A DNA stretch of 64,000 nucleotides, taken from assembly GCF_042100115.1 (NCBI RefSeq), contig NC_091272.1, forward strand, positions 3,658,001 to 3,722,000, written 5' to 3'. The notes beneath the pieces are model-generated. The model was not told the DNA's origin and did not search any database. It saw nothing but the letters and a program-made list of their open reading frames with translations. Numbering within the stretch: the stretch's first letter is position 1; each line of letters opens with the position of its first letter. Shown piece after piece: positions 11,181 to 22,064 of this stretch. The stretch comes from Alternaria dauci. Lineage: Eukaryota; Ascomycota; Dothideomycetes; Pleosporales; Pleosporaceae. The position numbers and the translations under genes were made by a program.

Positions 11181-13956
11181 ATGTCGTCCGACACCACTGG
11201 CGAGCTCTCTGATTTTCTTTGGCACCTAGGGAAGTGCAAGTTGTCTGCCAAAGCTGAATCTTCACCAACAGGCACCCGGCCCATCGTGTCAATACGCGCG
11301 CTCCAAACCTACCTTAACACGGACAGAGTGCGAAAGCTCTTGCTATACGTCAGTAGTTCGTCCAACCTTGATGACATCGTCCGGGAAGGATACCTAGTTG
11401 TATTTTCGGTCCTTCTTTTGATAGATCGGGGTCCCTACATAACGAAGTTCATCCAACATCACCAGCTGAGCGACGAAAGACTACCTTTCCTCAGCCCTGA
11501 AGGATGGCCGGGAGCTTGCAAGGGCATATATGACGAATTCTACAAGGCGCAATGGGAATTCTGCCCAAAAAGGCTGGTTTACGGCTGGTTGAATGACACG
11601 AGGCTACACGACGACGAGATCGTACCCTTCAAGGAAAAGGACTTGCTGAAAGACGGACCGGACTCGACTATCTTCAGGGTCGAGGTTTTTGAAGAGTACA
11701 ACTCTCTTTTTCCAGTAGGTCAAATTCCTGAGCGCGCATAAGTACACGCTTATGTATCAAGCTGCTGACTGCTGTGCGATAAGGACGAACTGCTTCACCC
11801 TCCTACCAACGCCTTCATCCTGAAATCGTGTCGATCGGACGATACAAAGTTGCATAATAACGAGGTAGAGGCTTACAGGACACTTCTGCGCCACTCAAGT
11901 CAGGATGCGATGCAAAACATAGCGCGCTTCTATGGTTCGTGGGTACAGGGTGACAACTGTTACATATTGCGCGAGTATGTTAGTGGCGGCACCCTTACGG
12001 AATTCTTTCAACGTACCGAACCACCGACTTCAGCGAACGATATATTCAAGTTTTGGACAAATTTCATACAGCTCATAAAGCCAATATCGTGTATACATCA
12101 TCTTCCCGATCTACTCAACCCGCGTTCGTTCAGAGTAGGGTGAGTGTGAACTCCTAAACTCTTTCTGCTCTCGGCCCAAGCTGACTTAGTTCTGAAGGCT
12201 ACATAATGACATTAAACCGGACAACATTCTTGTGTCAGAGACGAACAAGGACAGTCCGTTCGATGTCTCCTACAAACTCGTAGATCTTGGTCTTACAGGG
12301 TTTGTGCTAGCGAATGACTCCGATGAGACGCAACTTCGCGATATAGAAAGCACAAAAATGTATAGTATGTTGTCATAGGGATCCATATTTACTCTTTTCT
12401 AACTCATTCTCAAGGTGCACCAGAATACTTCCGTGGCGAGACAAACAAGTTCAGGCAACAAAGCATCAAGCAAGCACACCCGGCTAAGGACATCTGGGCC
12501 TTGGTTTGCGTAATCAGTCAAGCTGCAGTATGGTCTGTATTCGGTCACAAAGGGCTGATTGACTACTACAAACGACGAGTGGAAGCAACTACAGGCATCT
12601 CGGAACTCGTGGACACAGGTTATAGCGGCTGCTTTCATGACACTGTAAAAGTTCTCGATGTTGTAGAGGTCATGGATAAGGAGGCCTGTCACGCGAGCCG
12701 GACAAGGATCGATAACATTGTTAGCCATGTCGTCCGTATTGTTGGTGGGATGATGGTCCAAGACCCTTCGAGGAGACCAGATGCGCTAAGAGTGTACGAA
12801 GACCTTACGCGAGCTGTACAGTTCGAGACACCACCCACAGCCACCACCAATGGTCGACACTCCTTGCCCGCCCAACTGCCGCCAGTTCTGCCAAATGGAC
12901 TGGGCTTGTTACATATCTGCACGCCTCCCATGCAGACATCCCACGAGTCACCAGGGTATCCAGCGCATCCTCCTCTAGATAGACGTGCGACGATCAGTAC
13001 AAATCCTCGCGCTCTTTCATTCTCCAGCTCCTTGTATACTGCAAAAAAAGGGATACAAAGACAAAATCTTCATACAACAGCTCCCCAAACTCCACATGAG
13101 TCGGAACAGACTTTGATGTCTCGTATCAACAGTCCTGTTCCACATGCGAGCACAGCCATCAGCCGGACAGATCTTCCTGTAGCTTCCGTCGCTAAAGCTC
13201 TCGACCACATACGCAGGAAGAAGGCGGCGAAGTTAGACACACACGCTCTACAAGGCGAAGAGTGGTTGAAAAGACTCCATGGCAGAGATCAGGTACGTCG
13301 ATACTAACGAATGGCTTTTGACAATCTCGTTGACCGAGTGGCATCAGATCTTCCTCATCGATGACTCCGAATCCATGCAGCAACACTGGAATGAGGTCAA
13401 GAGCGTCTTCGAGGCTCTGGCGTATTTGGTTAAAACCATGGATCCGGACGGTATCGAATTACGGTTTGCTAACAGCTGTGAGCACGACGGCCGTGATAGA
13501 CATCGTCACAGACTCATAAGAAACCTCGAGAAAGTAAAACCTGGTGGTCAGTGTCAGATGGGCATAGCACTCAACAAAATCCTCCCGAACTACTATCGGA
13601 GCCAGGTAAACAAACGAGTGTCTTGGTCTTTGCGAGTAGAGGAGAAGCCCCCAGCCAACATTTACATCCTCACAGACGGTGTGTGGTCGCAGGGTCCAGC
13701 ATGTCTTTCCACGGTTCAGGACCACATCACTCGCCTAGCCAATCATCTATCGGAGACTGGTAGACTGGAACATGTCGGCATCCAATTCATCCGGTTTGGC
13801 GATGACGAGATTGGGAAACGGCGCCTGGATATTCTCGACAACGATCAAAAGCAGTACTACAATGTTCCCAGAGACATTGTTGATACAGAGCCTTCTACGG
13901 GCAATGTTTTCAAGATGCTCCTCGGGAGTACTGATGGTAATTGGGACAGGCAATAG
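11181..13956 (+). CDS. Protein kinase fused to a von Willebrand factor A domain
   Basis: Five exons, 11181-11714, 11784-12139, 12198-12364, 12415-13292 and 13348-13956, give 847 residues. Residues 1-170 are a fungal-specific N-terminal region. The kinase domain follows: candidate ATP-binding Lys192 (FILK), Glu207 in helix C, catalytic loop HNDIKPDN at 299-306 (Asp301), DLG at 326-328 replacing DFG, and APE at 354-356. The usual glycine loop is weak. A disordered Ser/Pro linker (about 450-600) leads to a vWA domain starting at 646: DDSES (650-654) matches the DxSxS part of a metal site and LTDG (753-756) supplies the later Asp, while the usual loop-2 Thr seems absent (GGQCQMG). All introns are 50-69 nt with good borders, and every join keeps phase. 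The substrate is unknown. The design suggests a kinase whose output or docking depends on a vWA binding platform. Confidence 0.85.
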
Positions 13957-14363
13957 AGCGGCTGGAGAAAGCGGCTGGGTGAGAGTCGTCACAACGCTCG
14001 CACAGCTGCGACCAAGTCCACGTGTAGCCTCGCACTTACCATACGCAAGATATTCTGTACGCCGATTCTCTGTCCGAAAGTGCTAGGGCGAGAGGTTTTT
14101 GCATGTTTAAATTTGCAGGGTCGGATTATTTGTACCGCCGAACATCCTCTTCTTTTTTCGAGTACTGCGCATGATACCCAGTGTATTACGGAGTTTGATA
14201 ATATCGGCGTTGCATTGAAGCCTTTGGCTACAAGCTATATACACAGATCGTGGATGGCATTATGAGAGAATTTCTTTTGAGCTCTTCTAGACACACAGAC
14301 ACTGTGCTTTCTACACATATTGTACATCAAAGCCGTGACTCATAATAGCACCTCCAGAACACC
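13957..14363. other. Convergent 3' region
   Basis: About 400 bp between the ends of the kinase-vWA gene (+) and the tRNase Z gene (-). It holds both 3' untranslated regions. No gene seen. Confidence 0.5.
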
Positions 14364-17300
14364 TCAGTTGTTCCGCTTGCTCTTCTCTTTCTGCTTCTTC
14401 TGCTTCTTCTTTCCCTTGCCCTCCTTGCCCTCGCCGTCATCCTCACTCGCCCTTTTCCCGTTCCCACTCGCGCCCTTTGTAGCTTCCTCTAATATACCGT
14501 CTGCGTCCTCATCCTTGACGAGTAACTCGTTCAATGCATCGTTGAACTTTTCTAGCTCGCAAATCTCGCCAATCTTGACGCGCATGTAATCAAATGCAAT
14601 GGCGACCTTCATGTCCCTGTTGCGTACTTTGATGACACGCGCATTCTCCCGGAGCGAGGATGAGGTTTCGTGTGTGAGTGAAGGCATTGGGTTTGCAGGG
14701 CCTGGGGCTGCTGCTGTGGAAGACGGAATAGTGGGGTGCATGTCCATATTATCTGCATTTTCGATGGTCGGGTCGACTTCGGCTTCTTCATCTTCCATGG
14801 GAACGTCTTCAGCGACTTCTTTGGGATTCAGTAGAGGGTCCTCTTCCTCGCCGTCGGTGACGGTCTGTAGGACGGGAATCTTTTGGTATCGCTGGCTGAA
14901 ATGCGTGAGCACCACCGCCTTGGCATTCATCTGCGCGCCGATACCAAGTGCCTCGGAGGTGGTGGAATGTTTCTTTGCCTTTGCGTCACCTTGAAGCTCG
15001 TCATCGAAAGTTGCTTCGTGAATAAGAACAGTCGTGTCAGTTCCGATCTTGGAGAAGTGGTAGCTCGGTCTGCAGTCGCCCGAATAGCTGACTTTGAGTG
15101 GCTTTACACCTTCGGGATCTGATGGCGAGCTCGGGAAAGTCATTGAAACAGCCATGGCTCCGTGGCAATGTGCCACCTTGGCAGCTTGTATGTCTTGGAA
15201 CCCAAACAGTTGTTCAAAGTCACCTCTTTTCACGATCGGGTTCTCAGACTCGTCTTTACCGAATGAGTTTAGTATGGATAATGTCGAGCTCTTGCGTGCT
15301 TCATTGGCGGTGATTTGAAGAGGGAGGATGCGGCTGTATCCAAAGTCTTCGATTGCAGAGTATTCGTTGAGCCACTGTAGCATTCCACTGTGTGATATTA
15401 CAGAAAGACCATATGCGCTGGTGTCTATGTTGCTCGCGGAAGTATCGAGTGACTCGGGATTGGGAACGGCGTTGTGTACTACTTGGTACCAGGCACGAAT
15501 CACTGCCGCTGTACCCAGGTGGTGATCGGCATGCAGGTGGCTAATCCAGATCATCCGCAGGTTCTTGATGATATCGATAAGCTCTTCGTAGGGAAAGACT
15601 CTTGAAAGTTGGCCAAGTGTGTTCTCTCCACAATCAAGGAGATAATTTCCGATGCCAGGAACCCGTACCAAAGTGGAAGACACGTTACGGTATTTGGACG
15701 GCAAGGCAGAGCCGGTTCCGAGGGTTGTGACCTCGGTGTCAGGACGCGCCAGTAGCCGTCTCCACGCCAGCATGTCTCCGCGGCTACCATGCACAGCTGC
15801 CTGGGCCTGTTTAGCTAACTCAAGAACTTCAGGTGGGGTCTCGCTTTGTATCTCATTAGGAACGAAGAGCTTGGAAACAGTGTCCTTCTTGAACACAAAC
15901 TTCGGCATGAGTGTAAAGGACATGCCTCGGTCAGCAGCAATGGCTCCCTTGGGCAACGGCGATGCTGCTGACGTGCCAGTCCTATACAGGCTATTTTGTG
16001 GTAGAGAAGTGTTGTCGAATACGGGTGTAGAATATCTTGTGGGGTCGATTTGCCCAAGACGCATAGCCTGTGCTGCTACCGAGTCGTTTGCAATGCGATT
16101 CGGCGCAGTATCTATGGATGATATTACGTGTTCTACGCTCTCCATCTTGTTCATGAATTCGATGAGAGCCGGATGGCCCGCGACGCCTGGACCCAGCATC
16201 CAAACGATAGCCCCGATGCCTGTCATCACTTCTGGAGAGCTAAATTCTTCTCGCTGGAGGATGCTTTCAATATACGCGACTGAGGGGATGTCCAGGATGG
16301 CGACACCTTGACCGGGCCTGTCAGCTCCCATGACCTGTTCTGGGGTTATCATCTCGCCATTTGCGTTCGGTACTGATTGGCCGCTGGTCAGCTTTCCGAA
16401 ATCAGGCCCCGGTTTGACACCTAGCGCTTTCGCGCGTGCGACATCGAATTGACCACGAGATGCATGCGACCGCACAATATACGAAACACATTCTGGCGCT
16501 GGCCGAGTTGGTGGAAGAGCCAGTATGGTAGCGCCAGGCCACGGTGTCCTGGTCCAGACGGTGATATCAGGAAGAGGATCTGGGCCACCCGGCTTTGGAC
16601 CTTGGTAGAGCTCGTATCCGTGTGTGTCAGGGTTACGGACGAACATGGCCGCAGGCATTTCTACCTCGGAGATGTGTCGTTCGACAAGTGTGTCCATCTT
16701 CCAATTCGAGTCAAACATGCACTTGATGGTCGCTGTCCGTATTTGGTCGTATCTTACTTCGCGGTCTTCTGGACTCTCGTTTTCAGGAGCCTGGAAAGCG
16801 TCGAAAGTGTTCAAGTGTGTGTCGAAGTGCTTTCGCCGCTTCTCCAGTTCAGCTTCCGCTTGTCCGTCCGGCTCAAAAACGCTCGGCAATACTGACATGG
16901 CCCACACTTTGATACTTGCGTCCTGCCAGGTCGGAACTATGGCACCATCCTCATTCTTCTCAGGCGACTGCTTCAAATATTCGGTAGCATTAATCGGTAT
17001 GCCCTTTCTGAAGATGAATCTCCGACATGTTGCCAGAGTGTGTTTTAGATTCGGCGGTCCGTATATGTCGAAGTGCGGTTTTGGTGGCGCATCGCCTTTC
17101 TTTCCCCGCTCTTGAGCCTGACGAAACGACTCCATGGCTGTGGTATAAGAGCTCGTACTCGAGTCGGCCAAGGTGAGCATCATGCCAATCAGCCCGCCCA
17201 TGTTTTTCCACTCTGCTCTCCCTGTCAAGAAGAAATCTTGGGCCTTTAGCAAACGAGTGCCCTGCTGTACCATTGCCCGCTGAGTACCCTCTGCCAGGTT

Positions 17301-17851
17301 GCCGAAAACATAGTGCTTGCTCGCCGTCCGCAGCACCAGCGTTGTGCCTGGCGTGTCAGCCGTAGGCGTTGTGACGATTTCGAGGCTGCACGACATGTCT
17401 CTTGTCCCGATGGTTCTGTTCCTGACCTTGGAAGCTTTTGTCTGTGTGCTTTCGAGGTTGTAATCCTCTTCGGCCTGTCCCCGATCGCGGTATATCAAAC
17501 GAGTGCGAATCCTAGGTTGTGCAGGATCATGGGCTTTGGTCTTCTCTTGGTGTGCAGCTGCAAGGTCGGTCAAGGCATCGAGCGCTGAATAGCGGGGAGT
17601 GCTGGTCGCAAAGGTTCGGGAGAGAATGCAGAATCGTTTCGGCAGAGGGGCACGTCTTGAGTGGAGAGTAAAGGCAGCGTGCTTTGTATGCGCTACAAGT
17701 CGAATGCAGCGTGGGCGCAAGGCGAAGAACCAGACATTAGTCGTAATGGTCGTAACTCGCTTCGTGGCGCTGAGTTTGGAAGCCAACTTGACGATTTGAA
17801 GGACAGACACGAGAAGCAACCGCGTACAGCTTGTCGGAACAAAGAGCGCAT
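14364..17851 (-). CDS. TRZ1: Long-form tRNase Z (ELAC2/Trz1 type), 3' tRNA endonuclease
   Basis: One long frame (14364-17819) codes for a tRNase Z that removes 3' trailers from precursor tRNAs. The N-terminal tRNase Z domain begins with MSCSLEIVTTP (ATG at 17396). The C-terminal metallo-beta-lactamase half has the zinc motif HLHADH (about residues 761-766 of the open frame), the YSGDCRPS strand, HEATFDD and the late LTHFSQRY segment. The C-terminal tail is Lys-rich and could be nucleolar or nuclear. Upstream of the ATG at 17396 the frame encodes an Arg/Ser-rich mitochondrial-like leader (KRFCILSRTFATSTPRYS) but has no in-frame ATG. An ATG at 17851 (MRSLFRQAV) in another frame probably joins it through an intron in about 17690-17825; I could not fix the exact borders (GTTGCT..TTGTAG gives one phase-consistent join). 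Nuclear plus mitochondrial forms by alternative starts are likely. Confidence 0.92.
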
Positions 17852-18098
17852 GTAACGAGTCGAAGCGATGCGCGTCACTCTATCGCGATGCGTCAATGAT
17901 TTTTAGGCGAACAGAGGCCCGTGCGACTTAGGCCGAGCGGGCTGGTTCCGCGTCACTTTGCCCTTGTCGTTCATCACTCCATCTCGACAAAGACATTGCT
18001 CTCGTTGGGTATTTCGTATCGATTCTGCTACTGCATATTGTCCCTTTTTCTTCGCGTTGCATCTACATATCCCTTCAAAAACCGACTATCCAATGCGC

Positions 18099-18965
18099 CT
18101 AGGCATTCTTCTTCCGTAGCGCCCCTCCATCGACAGTAATATCCTGTCCAGTAACGAAACCTGCCTCGATGAGATACAGCGCAGCATCAGCAATGTCCTT
18201 CGGCCTTCCAGCTCTGTTTGTCGGATGGTCAGACACGTCCTTCTCACTGATCTGACCTGCCCAGTCTGCACCGTTCTCGTCACCTTCCTTGCTCTCGTGT
18301 GCAACCTTGATGCGCCCAGGTGCAATGAGATTGACTCGAATGCCGAGGCTGCCCAGACTGATTGCCATGGAGTGCATCAACCCAAGTTGGCCCGCCTTGC
18401 TTGAAGCATAGCCCTCCTGGTTTGGATCCGACTGATGTGCACGGAAGGAGCCGATATGGATGATGCATGGACCTGCTGGACTGGAATTGTTTGCGTTCTG
18501 AATATGCGCACCGTGCTCAACATCAGATGCTCGTGCCTTCATATACGGAATGCAAGCTTGAGACATGGCGAAGGGACCAGTAAGATTGGTGTCGATGTAT
18601 GCTTTCCACTCATCGATGGTCGACAGGTCCTCCATGGTCTTGTCATCCTTCCACTGTGGGCTTGCAATACCGCCGTTATTGATCAGGACATCAACGCGAT
18701 CATTGAAGAACTTGGCCGCCTCCTTGACTTTGGCACGGATGTCGTCGACATCGCGAAGGTCGCAGATTGCCGATCCAAGTCTGCCGTCGGCGTAGTACTG
18801 TCTGAGATGAACTTTGGTAGTATGCTCAAGCTCTTCTTCATCAATATCGAAGATGTAGGCGTGGTGGCCAGCTTCGAGCATCATCCGAGTTAATGCTCGA
18901 CCTATCCCTCGGGCCCCGCCAGAGATGATGATGTTTTTGTATAGTGCTGGTGCTTGGGCTGCCAT
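18099..18965 (-). CDS. Short-chain dehydrogenase/reductase (SDR)
   Basis: An intronless 288-residue classical SDR. The ATG at 18965 (MAAQAPALYKNIIISGG) is chosen because it leaves the usual few residues before the Rossmann motif; the frame continues upstream without another ATG. The cofactor-binding motif is GGARGIG (16-22), followed by an acidic residue after the second strand (FDID, around 39-42) that favours NAD(H) over NADP(H). NNG is at 97-99. The catalytic triad is present: Ser173, Tyr186 and Lys190 (YASSK). The C-terminus ends VTGQDITVDGG, the typical SDR close. The substrate cannot be told. It stands alone between tRNase Z and fibrillarin and is not part of an evident pathway cluster. 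Confidence 0.88.
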   Translation of the reverse strand: MAAQAPALYKNIIISGGARGIGRALTRMMLEAGHHAYIFDIDEEELEHTTKVHLRQYYADGRLGSAICDLRDVDDIRAKVKEAAKFFNDRVDVLINNGGIASPQWKDDKTMEDLSTIDEWKAYIDTNLTGPFAMSQACIPYMKARASDVEHGAHIQNANNSSPAGPCIIHIGSFRAHQSDPNQEGYASSKAGQLGLMHSMAISLGSLGIRVNLIAPGRIKVAHESKEGDENGADWAGQISEKDVSDHPTNRAGRPKDIADAALYLIEAGFVTGQDITVDGGALRKKNA

Positions 18966-19488
18966 CTTGAGAATCTGGAACTGTGAAATTGGTACCGTTT
19001 GGTTTGGAGACGTGTTCGCGGGGTGAACTTTGCGTAGGTGTTGTTTGTTTAAGTACGTTGGTCTGACGTCACGCCTCAACACATCGCTTGTCGCCACAGC
19101 AGGCGCTGCAGGAGACTGTGAAGTTTAAAAAACATCATTCTGGAGCTCTGGCCTATGATACGACGTCTCGTATCCTATGTGACAATAACAACGATAGAGC
19201 AGAGGTTCGAGATCCTAAGGAGGACAATGGCGAGATGAAGGAGAGGACATGGCATGGAGAAGAGCGACAAGTAGCCATGGAAACGAAGAACACATCACCA
19301 TGTTAGTGCACTCGGCACTTTGAGTGAACGTTCAAATCGCATCCATAAATCTTTTATCAAAACATGACAACCAAGTCCCTCCTGACGCCTGAGAACACCA
19401 AGTTCCGTCAAAGTACAGGTATATGACCACATGCATGCATCGTTGAAATCAGAAAAGCGCCGTCAGCCTATTGCGGCTCACACTCCGT
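18966..19488. other. Intergenic (SDR promoter and NOP1 3' region)
   Basis: About 520 bp holding the promoter of the minus-strand dehydrogenase and the 3' end of fibrillarin. A GGTTCGAGATCC string at about 19203 resembles a tRNA B box but has one base too many and no A box or cloverleaf around it. Confidence 0.5.
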
Positions 19489-20600
19489 CTATTGCGAACG
19501 CTGGTAAACACCAACAACCATGGCGTGGTCACGCTCAAAGGGCTCAAGGGTGAGCTGCTCCTTGGGCTTGATACCCATCTCCCGTAGCTTGGCGACTTCC
19601 TGTGCGAAGACGGCCTCGGGGGCAGCAGTAGAATCGATACAGTTGGCCTTGATGGAGATGACGATACCACCTCCAACCTTGAGGAAGAGTCCGGCGTTGA
19701 GACCGACAATACGGGCTTGATCGGGCTGTGCAACATCGGCGAAAATGCAGTCGACCATACCGACGAGCATACGGTACTTCAGAGGGTGACGAGCTGTGAA
19801 TGATATTAGCGACTATCAAAAAGGAAAATAGGGCAAAGTGACATACCATCCTCGACAATGGGGATGACGTTGGTGCGGTGAGTCGCCATGTTGATAAGAT
19901 CACGGCCGGAGCGGTGGGAGAACTCGACAGCGAAAACGGTTCCCTCGGGTCCGACAATATCGGCAACGTGAGAGACTGATGTTCCGGAAGCGGCACCGAG
20001 GTACAGGACCTTGGAGCCAGGGCCCATGTAGATGTTGTCGACACCACCCAAGATACCAGCGGCCAACTTGGAGCGGAAGGGGTTCCAGACACGGTACTCT
20101 GTGCTGGATGGGGCTTCGGTCTCGCCGTCCTTGGGCGCGGTGCTGGCACCAACGCTGATGCGCTTCTCGCCGTAGACGGACTCTCCGGGGGTCAAGTTCT
20201 TTGTGACAAGGAGATCCTCCTTTCCGCGGGCAACGAAAACTCCTGCGTGGCGATGGCTGGAGAAGTGGTTAGTAGGCGCACTACGCAACTTGGGCAGGCT
20301 ATACTCACGGCTCAACAATGACCTTGGCTCCTCCTCGGGCTCCGGCTCCACCACGGCCGCCTCCTCGAGGCGCACCACGGCCTCTTGGGGCACCACGACC
20401 ACCACCGCGGCCACCGCCTCGGCCACCACGGTCGCCGCCGCCACGGCCACCGCCAAATCCACCGCGACCGCCTCGGGGGGTGAAGCCGCCGCGACCGCCA
20501 CGGTCACCACCACCACGTCCGCCGCCGCCACGTCCGCCTCTGTTCAAAGTTAGAGCTGCGTTACAGATGGAGGATCGGACGAAAGCACGGAAAAGCTCAT
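19489..20600 (-). CDS. NOP1: Fibrillarin, rRNA 2'-O-methyltransferase (box C/D snoRNP)
   Basis: Fibrillarin is the methyltransferase of box C/D snoRNPs in the nucleolus and methylates rRNA 2'-hydroxyls. Firm exons on the minus strand are 20309-20539, 19847-20256 and 19489-19793, with introns of 52 and 53 nt (GTGAGT..CTCCAG and GTATGT..TCACAG). The first firm exon encodes a Gly/Arg-rich (GAR) domain of about 70 residues. The methyltransferase follows with [17 protein letters not shown] as the S-adenosylmethionine site, the [14 protein letters not shown] strand and [11 protein letters not shown]. The firm exons give 314 residues, near the family norm. The acceptor at 20540 (CTAACTTTGAACAG) shows a short upstream first exon. 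The best candidate start is the ATG at 20600 (MSFS), but no strong donor of the right phase is present, so the first few residues are unresolved. Confidence 0.93.
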
Positions 20601-21265
20601 GACCTCAAAGTTGCACCCTCGCTGGAAAGCAACCCAGAGGTATTCGCTATACGTTGTGTCATGCGTGCGCTGAAGCATGGTATAGCAAGTACGCTTAGGG
20701 TGCAGTTTGCATGGGTGCAACGCAGGAAAACAGAGCTTCTCCGCAGGGCAAAATGCGCATGTTGAGCGAGCAGACGTCAAGATACCTAGTATCTATCCGA
20801 TGACACACCGCTCAACGTGCGATGATTCGCGCAATGTGTAGTTCGCGATGCAGATTCGAGGCGTGCGCAAGTCGTACCTAGGTGTGAAAGCCATTGCTTA
20901 TAGTTGTCGGGATAGTTCGAGTAGGTTATGGAATGCGAAAGCTACTGCGCAAAGTTAGTTTTGATTTCATGGGCCATGCATATTTGCAAATATACCTCTG
21001 CGTGATGTGTTCCACTAGATGCGCGTTGACTGTGCGCGTTGAAGTGGCTGTGGATACGGTATGTCGCGGTACAGGTGCTGAAGAGCTTCGAGGTGAAGCT
21101 CACGTTGAAACTTTTCTAATTAGCGCCATATTCTGCGCGGCCAATCACGTGCCGCAGCCACAAGCGGCCCACTATTCCTTAGCGAGTGCACCGGGAAACC
21201 ACAATGGATTTTCGATTGCTCCTCACGTCGTCAGTCTACTAACAACAACAGCACATCTCGACAAA
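20601..21265. promoter_or_regulatory. Divergent NOP1 / RPL17 promoter region
   Basis: About 660 bp separate the presumed start of fibrillarin (-) and ribosomal protein L17 (+). Both genes serve ribosome production, so shared control is plausible but inferred. A CACGTG-like string (ATCACGTGCCGC) lies at about 21145, 120 bp before the RPL17 start. The last 40 bases before the ATG contain AACAACAACA, a usual fungal leader. Confidence 0.45.
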
Positions 21266-22064
21266 ATGGTACGTCTGCCGCCGCGATACTCTGTGCCGCC
21301 GTGCACGCACCGAACACAGGATTAATTGTTGTTGCAGGTTCGCTACGGTGCCTCCTCCATTGACGGCGCAAAGTCTGCTCGCGCCCGCGGCAGCTACCTC
21401 CGCGTATCCTTCAAGAACACCCGCGAGACTGCTCAGGCTGTCAACGGCTGGAAGCTCGACCGCGCCCTTACCTACCTCGGAAATGTCTTGGAGCACAAGG
21501 AGGCTATCCCCATGAGGCGGTACGCCGGCAGCACTGGACGCACTGCTCAGGGTGAGTAGCCCTGCACACGATTCGCACGGTGGACAGACGGAGGACTGCA
21601 CTGGGGGAGGAGCTTTGCGCATGGAAACAGAGCCGATGTTGGCGACTGCAGGAACATGGGCTGACTTGAGCAGGCAAGGCTTTCGGTGTCTCCAAGGCCC
21701 GCTGGCCCGTCAAGTCCGCTGAGATCCTCATCGGTCTCCTCAAGAACGCCGAGGCCAACGCCGACACCAAGGGCCTCGACACCAGCAACCTGATCATCAA
21801 GCACATCCAGGTCAACCAGGCCCCCAAGCAGCGAAGGCGCACTTACCGTGCTCACGGTCGTGTATGTACACTAGGACCCACTGTCGCAGTCCCCTCTAAC
21901 ATGGCTAGATCAACCCGTACATGAGCAACCCCTCTCACATTGAGCTCATCCTCACCGAGGCCGCCGAAGTCGTCCAGAAGGCCCCCGAGACCCTCGAGCG
22001 CCGATTGAACTCCAGGCAGCGTGGCCGCGCCGTCCGCAAGGCCATCACTGCCTCTGAGGAGTAG
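21266..22064 (+). CDS. RPL17: 60S ribosomal protein L17 (uL22 family)
   Basis: Four exons: 21266-21268, 21338-21551, 21674-21861 and 21909-22064, giving 186 residues. The first coding exon is just the ATG; the intron opens GTACGT directly after it and closes TTGCAG before GTTCGCTAC. The product begins [20 protein letters not shown], contains [48 protein letters not shown] and the [16 protein letters not shown] segment at the tunnel-exit-facing hairpin, and ends KAITASEE. Length and motifs fit eukaryotic L17/uL22, a large-subunit protein that lines the nascent-peptide exit tunnel. The introns are 69, 122 and 47 nt. It is divergently arranged with fibrillarin. Confidence 0.97.

Noticed and set aside
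15652..16311. A 219-codon plus-strand frame
   Set aside because: Antisense shadow within the tRNase Z coding region, without domain content.
19195..19220. GGTTCGAGATCC string resembling a tRNA B box
   Set aside because: One extra base compared with the B-box consensus, no A box upstream and no cloverleaf can be drawn.
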